In this document: positions 6,042-10,328 of the stretch, piece after piece
Layout: each line of letters begins with the position of its first letter
Position numbering within the stretch: position 1 is the first letter of the stretch
NCBI GenBank assembly: GCA_964551835.1
Contig: CAZKEM010000062.1
Span: 1 to 10,328, forward strand
Length of the DNA stretch: 10,328 nucleotides
Origin: JAHDCC01 sp964551835
GTDB taxonomy: Bacteria; Actinomycetota; Acidimicrobiia; Acidimicrobiales; SZUA-35
Reading direction: 5' to 3'
Notes under the pieces: model-generated
What the model saw: only the letters and a program-made list of their open reading frames with translations
Database searches by the model: none
Told to the model about the DNA's origin: nothing
Made by a program: the position numbers and the translations under genes

Positions 6042-7433
6042 TTGACTCGTATCCACAACACTCGATTGCAAGGACTTGATTCGCGTGGTTCTGACGGGCA
6101 CCATGCCGATGCGCTGGTTCTGTTTGGAATTACCGGCGACCTGGCTCGACGTAAGTTGTTCAACTCGCTCTACATGTTAGAGGTCGAAAGTAAACTCAAC
6201 TGTCGTATCGTTGGGGTCGCGACCCGTGCATGGGACAGAGAAATTTTGCACACGAAGATTCGGGAGGCAGTCGGAGTTGCCGGGATCAAGATCGACGAAA
6301 CGATCTGGAAGCGTTTCGTCGAGCGGTTCGACTATGTATCGGGCGACTACCGGGAGTCTGAGACGTTCGACGAGGTGGCTGCCAAGGTCGGCGACGCCCA
6401 ATGCCCAGTGTGTTACTTGGCCATCCCGCCGACACTGTTTACCACGGTGGTAGACGGACTCGCCGTTGTCGGGCTCAACCGTGGCCGGGTGGTTCTCGAG
6501 AAGCCGTTCGGGAGAGACCTGACTTCATCTCAAGAACTCGATGCCGCCGTTTTGGAACACTATCCTGAGGATCGGATTTACCGAATCGACCATTTCCTCG
6601 GCAAAGAACCGGTTCTAAATTTGTTGGTTTTCCGGTTTGCCAACGCGATTATCGAACCCCTCTGGAATCGGCAACATGTTAGAAGCGTGACTATCACGAT
6701 GGCCGAAGATTTTGGGGTCGAGGGCCGTGGCAAATTCTACGACAGTGTCGGGGCATTACGAGACGTAGTCCAAAACCATCTTCTCCAAATTGTCGCTCTG
6801 CTCGCTATGGAACCTCCGATAACCAACGATGCGGAGGCGATGGCAAACGAGGTCATGAAGGTGCTTAGTTCAATCCGCCCGTTTGATCCGGTCAAGGTAT
6901 GGCGTGGACAATACGTCGGCTATACCGACGAAGAAGGCGTCGTCGAAAACTCCGATACCGAGACGTATGTGAGCCTTGAAACCGAAATCGATTCGTGGCG
7001 GTGGGCTGGAGTGCCGTGGTACATCAATGCGGGCAAGGCGCTTGACCGGACGGTCACCGAAGCAGTTGTAGAGTTCGTGACCCCGCCGAGGTCGCTGTTC
7101 GATGGTGATAGCCCGCCAGCCCCAAACCGCTTGCGATTCGAGATGAAACCGAACGACACCATCGAGTTAGAAATGCAGGCGAAAGTTCCAGGCGACGAGA
7201 TGAAGAGCCAACAGGTCAGCCTTCAAGTCGACCACACGGGTATGGAGACCGGTCCGAGTCCGTATCATCGGCTGTTGGGGGACGCTCTCGAAGGAGACAA
7301 GCGACTGTTTGCCCGCGGCGACCAAGTGGAACAAGCATGGAGAATAGTGCAACCGGTGTTAGACAATCCGCTGCCAGTTGAGCGGTACCCTTATGGCGAG
7401 CGCGGGCTTACTCAACCTCGGCCGTTCCGTTGA
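6042..7433 (+). CDS. zwf: Glucose-6-phosphate dehydrogenase
   Basis: It oxidises glucose 6-phosphate to 6-phosphogluconolactone with NAD(P)+, the entry step of the oxidative pentose phosphate and Entner-Doudoroff pathways, in the cytosol. From TTG 6042 the product is 463 residues, normal for the family. The coenzyme-binding fingerprint FGITGDLARRK is at about 28-38, the AIPP strand near 127-130, EKPFG near 153-157, and the active-site signature RIDHFLGKE at about 181-189 with the catalytic His-Asp region intact. DVVQNHLLQ follows, as in other members. The start is non-ATG whichever is used: TTG 6042 has GGAAGTGA 7 bases before it, close to the ideal site, while TTG 6024 has none. The gene for the next pathway enzyme follows 92 bases downstream. 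Confidence 0.95.
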   Translation: MTRIHNTRLQGLDSRGSDGHHADALVLFGITGDLARRKLFNSLYMLEVESKLNCRIVGVATRAWDREILHTKIREAVGVAGIKIDETIWKRFVERFDYVSGDYRESETFDEVAAKVGDAQCPVCYLAIPPTLFTTVVDGLAVVGLNRGRVVLEKPFGRDLTSSQELDAAVLEHYPEDRIYRIDHFLGKEPVLNLLVFRFANAIIEPLWNRQHVRSVTITMAEDFGVEGRGKFYDSVGALRDVVQNHLLQIVALLAMEPPITNDAEAMANEVMKVLSSIRPFDPVKVWRGQYVGYTDEEGVVENSDTETYVSLETEIDSWRWAGVPWYINAGKALDRTVTEAVVEFVTPPRSLFDGDSPPAPNRLRFEMKPNDTIELEMQAKVPGDEMKSQQVSLQVDHTGMETGPSPYHRLLGDALEGDKRLFARGDQVEQAWRIVQPVLDNPLPVERYPYGERGLTQPRPFR

Positions 7434-7525
7434 ACCAACGATCGATCGGCCAATTTGTAGTAATTCCTATACGCTGATCTATCTCCGACAAGTTCGATGA
7501 ATCGACAAGCCGGCCTAAGTGACAA

Positions 7526-8353
7526 GTGGTCGGCCTTTCCAAAGAAGTGACTGTGGTAGCTGAAGATCTACATATTCTGGACATAGCTGAGAACGACCGG
7601 TGGGTCACCAGAGCCGCCGATGTCATGCAGGCCGCCATCGAACAAGCCATACGCTTACGAGGACGCTGCCTGTTCGGCTTGAGCGGCGGCTCGACCCCAA
7701 CTCCGGTATTTGTTGAACTTGCAAGTCGCCCCATCGAATGGGACAACGTATGTCTGTTGCAGGTAGACGAACGAATCGCCCCGGTTGGCAGCCCAGACCG
7801 GAACCTGACGAACCAACAGGCTGCGTTTGCCTCGACCGAAGCCTCGTGGTTCCCGCTGCCCGTTGACGAAGTTCTCGATGTGATTAACGATTCCGCCCAA
7901 CGGGAACTATCACAACAGTCAGAATCGCTCGGCTACATCGGTGAGCTTGACTTCGGGGTCGACGGCGAATCGAGTTCTAAACTGGTCAGCGACGTCCTAG
8001 CCGATTTCGATGCAAGTCTGGTTGGTTTGGCGGGAGCCCCGCCGGTGCTTGATCTCGTACATCTCGGGCTTGGCGCTGACGGTCATACCGCTTCGTTGTT
8101 TCCAGGTGACAGTGCAGTAAACGAGCTGTTGTTGTTTACAGCAATGACCGGTGACTATCAGGGCACAAAACGAATTACATTGACGCGGCCGGTTATAGAC
8201 CGAGCCCGGATGGCCGTCTGGCTTGTGCGCGGAACGGACAAACGCGAACCGTTGGGTCGTCTTCTCCAGGGCGACATGACTATTCCGGCAGGGCTACTTC
8301 GGCCAGCTCATTCGGTGATCGTCGCCGACGGTGATGCAGCGTGCCAGTCCTGA
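7526..8353 (+). CDS. pgl: 6-phosphogluconolactonase
   Basis: It hydrolyses 6-phosphogluconolactone, the product of the neighbouring zwf enzyme, to 6-phosphogluconate in the cytosol. The 275-residue product has the family motifs in order: GLSGGSTP (about 51-58), VDERIAPVGSPDRN (80-93) and LGLGADGHTASLFPG (180-194). The spacing between the second and third motifs includes a stretch of about 64 residues (112-176) rich in Ser, Glu and Asp. From memory of the family this is some 25 residues longer than usual, so an insertion loop is likely. GTG 7526 is the listed start, but GTG 7547 and GTG 7553 are also possible and none has a strong ribosome binding site. It probably shares a transcript with zwf. 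The actinobacterial zwf-opcA-pgl order is not kept: opcA is missing between the two. Confidence 0.92.
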   Translation: MVGLSKEVTVVAEDLHILDIAENDRWVTRAADVMQAAIEQAIRLRGRCLFGLSGGSTPTPVFVELASRPIEWDNVCLLQVDERIAPVGSPDRNLTNQQAAFASTEASWFPLPVDEVLDVINDSAQRELSQQSESLGYIGELDFGVDGESSSKLVSDVLADFDASLVGLAGAPPVLDLVHLGLGADGHTASLFPGDSAVNELLLFTAMTGDYQGTKRITLTRPVIDRARMAVWLVRGTDKREPLGRLLQGDMTIPAGLLRPAHSVIVADGDAACQS

Positions 8354-8389
8354 TGTTGGTGACTTGACGCTGTGTTGTAGTCTTGGCAT

Positions 8390-8680
8390 ATGCGTGTGAT
8401 CATTGACCTATGCATCGTGCCTATCGGTGTCGGAGTTTCGGTGTCGGCCCATGTATCGGCATGCCAGGACATACTTGCTGAGGCAGGGTTAGAACACAAC
8501 CTGCATGCCTATGGAACCAATGTTGAGGGCGACTGGGACGAGGTGTTTGCTGCCGTGAAACGATGTCACGAGGTGGTGCACGAGATGGGTGCCCCGCGAA
8601 TAACAACAACTATCAAGGTCGGGTCTCGCATCGACCGTGCACAGACTATGCAAGAAAAGATCGACAGTGTTAGATTATAA
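8390..8680 (+). CDS. MTH1187-family thiamine-binding protein
   Basis: The 96-residue product matches the Thiamine_BP (formerly DUF77, MTH1187/YkoF-like) domain over its full length. It opens with the strand CIVPIGVGVSVSAHVSACQ, continues with LHAYGTNVEGDWDEVF and the helix CHEVVHEMGAPR, and ends ITTTIKVGSRID, all recognisable family segments. The fold is a ferredoxin-like alpha/beta unit, and members bind thiamine or related pyrimidines in the cytosol; the exact role is not well settled, with salvage or sensing both proposed. It starts at ATG 8390 with no clear Shine-Dalgarno sequence. The next gene begins 2 bases after its stop, so the two are almost certainly co-transcribed and translationally coupled. 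Confidence 0.88.
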   Translation: MRVIIDLCIVPIGVGVSVSAHVSACQDILAEAGLEHNLHAYGTNVEGDWDEVFAAVKRCHEVVHEMGAPRITTTIKVGSRIDRAQTMQEKIDSVRL

Positions 8681-8682
8681 AG

Positions 8683-9078
8683 GTGGCTATCGAATCGGCT
8701 CGGGCACAAAAGGTCTTGGTTAGGCTTCGGGGGCTTTGCGCCCAGTACCCGGAAGTGTCCGAACGCGAATCCCATCACACGCCAACGTTTTTCATCCGTG
8801 AAAAGAAAGTTCTCTGCTACCTGTGGGAAGGTAGCTACATGACCAGAGGCGAGGACGAGGCCGGTATCGCCTTGTGGTGCAAGGCGCCAGATGGGGTTCA
8901 AGCCGAAGTTGTCGACCGCGAACCTGAACGGTTCTTCATCCCGCCGTACGTCGGACACCGCGGCTGGATTGGACTACGGCTCGACATTGACCTCGACTGG
9001 GACGAAGTTGATTTCATCCTTCGTGACGCCTACCGACTCGTGGCACCGAAGAAACTGGTCAAAGAACTCGACAGCTGA
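8683..9078 (+). CDS. YjbR/MmcQ-family protein
   Basis: The 131-residue product fits the YjbR/MmcQ (CyaY-like fold) family. Recognisable parts are the N-terminal helix with LCAQYPEVSERESH, the strand TFFIREKKVLCYLW, the segment FFIPPYVGHRGWIGLRLD at about 86-103, and the C-terminal helix with DWDEVDFILRDAYRLVAPKKL. Family members are often annotated as DNA-binding, but a biochemical function is not firmly known. The GTG start lies 2 bases after the preceding stop, within AAAGGTG, with no separate ribosome binding site, which suggests coupled translation with the thiamine-binding protein gene. It converges with the PspC-domain gene, with 35 bases between the two stops. Confidence 0.85.
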   Translation: MAIESARAQKVLVRLRGLCAQYPEVSERESHHTPTFFIREKKVLCYLWEGSYMTRGEDEAGIALWCKAPDGVQAEVVDREPERFFIPPYVGHRGWIGLRLDIDLDWDEVDFILRDAYRLVAPKKLVKELDS

Positions 9079-9086
9079 CACATATG

Positions 9087-9110
9087 GGTGGCCTTTTTGC
9101 GTCGCCTTTT
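9087..9110 (+). terminator. Possible weak intrinsic terminator
   Basis: GGTGGC (9087-9092) can pair with GTCGCC (9101-9106), two of the six pairs being G-U, around an 8-base loop, followed by TTTT. It sits 8 bases after the YjbR-family stop in the short space between convergent genes. The stem is weak and the T-run short, so confidence is low. Confidence 0.3.
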
Positions 9111-9113
9111 GGT

Positions 9114-10328
9114 CTAGTTGAGTCCATCGACGATGACTATCTGACCGGAGTCGATTTCTAGGTTGAGGATCAAGTCGGGGTCAGACGCCCCGAACTCCTT
9201 CGAAGTGTGTACCGTGAAGTTCTCGAGGCCGTCATAGTAGAGCGACCCATCGCCGGTTTCAACGTCGTAACGAACGTCGAGGCCGTCCGGAACGGTGACT
9301 TCAATTTCGCCGTTGATGAGTGTTACATTCGATTCGTATGGCCGGTTGAGATAGTCTTCGGAGAGATCGATTTCGGTCAGATCGAGTACTACTTTCCCTT
9401 CTGTGTCAAAGACTTCGGTTGGGACCTCCGCCAGTGAGTCGGGATCGATAACTCGAATGTCTTCGTGGTCGCCGAAGTCGAGCCTGAAGTTGTCATTGTC
9501 GGCTTCAAAGTAGATGTCTGGCCCTGACGCTACGAATACCCCGATGATTACCACCCCAACTAGAAGTAGTAGGGCAACGAAGCCGACGAGGGTACCGAAA
9601 ATTCTGAGACCAGTCCGGCGTTTCTTCGTCGGAATAGCTACAGGTTCGATGACGGCAGGTTGGGTACTGCCATATGCTCCGGCTGGCGGTGAATGCATTC
9701 CGTAGCTTTGGGTACCGCCCGGGATAGACGTCTGCTCTTTCGGTTGTTGCATCAACAGCCAAATTCCGGCGGCTAGGAGGGCGACCGGGACGAGGACGGC
9801 TCCCGAGGATCCGATGGCGCCAAGACCGAAGATGACCGCGGCTCCAACCAGAGCCCCGCCCAAGGCTCTGCGTGTCTGATCAGGGTGATGTGGCAACTGG
9901 ACCAGAGGCACCGCTGACTTCGGGATAATTATCCAAGCGGCGATGTATACAAGAATAAACACGACCGTAAACGCAAGTATGGCCATCCCTAGCCGAACAA
10001 GGCCGATATCGAGACCGTAACGTTTACCGATGCCGGAAGCGATGCCGCCGAATACCCCCTCAGCGTCACGTTGTAGCGGCACATAGGATGCCGCCGGCAT
10101 AGCCGTCCCCGGGAACCCTGTTGGTTCACCCTGTGGCGGAGCAGATGCACCTGCGGCTTCGTCGTCCTCGCCGAAAACCGGTTCTTCGATGGGTTCCTCG
10201 TCGGTCTGGTCTGTCTCAAACAGACTGGAATCGTCGGCACGCTCGTTTATGGCATCGGCGGCGTCGGAATCGAAAGGCTCCTCAGCAGGCGCGTTTATGG
10301 CACCGGTGGGGTCGGAATCGAAAGGCTC
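9114..10328 (-). CDS. PspC-domain membrane protein with LiaF-like C-terminus (5' end outside window)
   Basis: The frame is open from the right window edge, giving 404 visible residues; the true start is beyond the window. Visible residues 1-76 are acidic and Pro/Ala-rich (EPFDSD, DQTDEEPIEEP) and include a 16-residue tandem repeat. A PspC domain follows at about 82-138, with VFGGIASGIGKRYGLD and a hydrophobic helix at 113-136. Two more helices lie at about 155-195, a Gly/Pro/Ser-rich linker follows, then a Lys-Arg-flanked helix at 241-268. The C-terminal 135 residues are beta-rich (VVLDLTEIDLSED, INGEIEVTVPDGLDV, ETGDGSLYYDGLENF), resembling the LiaF/YvqF C-terminal domain. Such proteins sit in the cytoplasmic membrane and take part in envelope-stress sensing or control. 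An internal ATG at 10100 gives a 328-residue alternative start, but it has no clear ribosome binding site and the frame upstream looks coding. Confidence 0.85.
   Translation of the reverse strand, partial: EPFDSDPTGAINAPAEEPFDSDAADAINERADDSSLFETDQTDEEPIEEPVFGEDDEAAGASAPPQGEPTGFPGTAMPAASYVPLQRDAEGVFGGIASGIGKRYGLDIGLVRLGMAILAFTVVFILVYIAAWIIIPKSAVPLVQLPHHPDQTRRALGGALVGAAVIFGLGAIGSSGAVLVPVALLAAGIWLLMQQPKEQTSIPGGTQSYGMHSPPAGAYGSTQPAVIEPVAIPTKKRRTGLRIFGTLVGFVALLLLVGVVIIGVFVASGPDIYFEADNDNFRLDFGDHEDIRVIDPDSLAEVPTEVFDTEGKVVLDLTEIDLSEDYLNRPYESNVTLINGEIEVTVPDGLDVRYDVETGDGSLYYDGLENFTVHTSKEFGASDPDLILNLEIDSGQIVIVDGLN
10245..10328 (-). repeat. 48-bp tandem repeat coding an acidic 16-residue unit
   Basis: The 36-base blocks at 10245-10280 and 10293-10328 differ at only three positions and are offset by 48 bases. 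They encode EPFDSDxxxAIN-type units (EPFDSDPTGAINAPAE then EPFDSDAADAINERAD). The second block is cut by the window end, so more copies may lie beyond. The substitutions keep the frame and mostly the acidic character. Confidence 0.8.

Noticed and set aside
8566..8958. Minus-strand 130-codon frame across the thiamine-binding and YjbR-family genes
   Set aside because: It overlaps two genes with clear family motifs on the other strand and has no recognisable domain of its own.

Overview
The window looks like a piece of an actinobacterial chromosome of moderate GC, possibly from the class Acidimicrobiia. That placement is an inference from protein style (PspC/LiaF-type envelope protein, zwf-pgl pair, frequent GTG/TTG starts) and was not tested by any search. 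Most of the window is ordinary chromosomal housekeeping. The first 1.8 kb is different: gene-poor, decayed and partly of mobile-element origin.

Left region (1-1740): no confident intact gene. It holds an open reading frame entering from the left edge, a possible small hypothetical gene (692-1024), a small opposite-strand ORF with a good ribosome binding site, four 12-bp tandem repeats, an A/T-centred dyad, and the 3' remnant of an IS256/Mutator-family transposase gene followed by what looks like the right terminal inverted repeat of that element. The IS end lies a few bases from a tRNA T-arm/acceptor-like sequence on the minus strand (1742-1769), so this may be a tRNA-associated insertion site.

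Middle region: two minus-strand genes, a class I SAM-dependent methyltransferase (1832-2533) and RNase Z (2690-3625), separated by a spacer with a strong imperfect hairpin. RNase Z is divergent from a plus-strand copper-type P1B ATPase (3763-5946). Next, on the same strand, come glucose-6-phosphate dehydrogenase (zwf) and 6-phosphogluconolactonase (pgl), the first two steps of the oxidative pentose phosphate (or Entner-Doudoroff) branch. The opcA gene that usually lies between them in actinobacteria is absent here.

Right region: a tight two-gene unit encodes an MTH1187-type thiamine-binding protein and a YjbR/MmcQ-family protein. It converges on a minus-strand membrane protein with a PspC domain and a LiaF-like C-terminal domain. 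That gene runs off the right edge, and its visible N-terminal part is acidic and contains a 48-bp (16-residue) tandem repeat cut by the window end.

I see no convincing new multi-gene system. The most unusual parts are the decayed IS/tRNA-like junction and the repeat-bearing acidic extension of the PspC protein.
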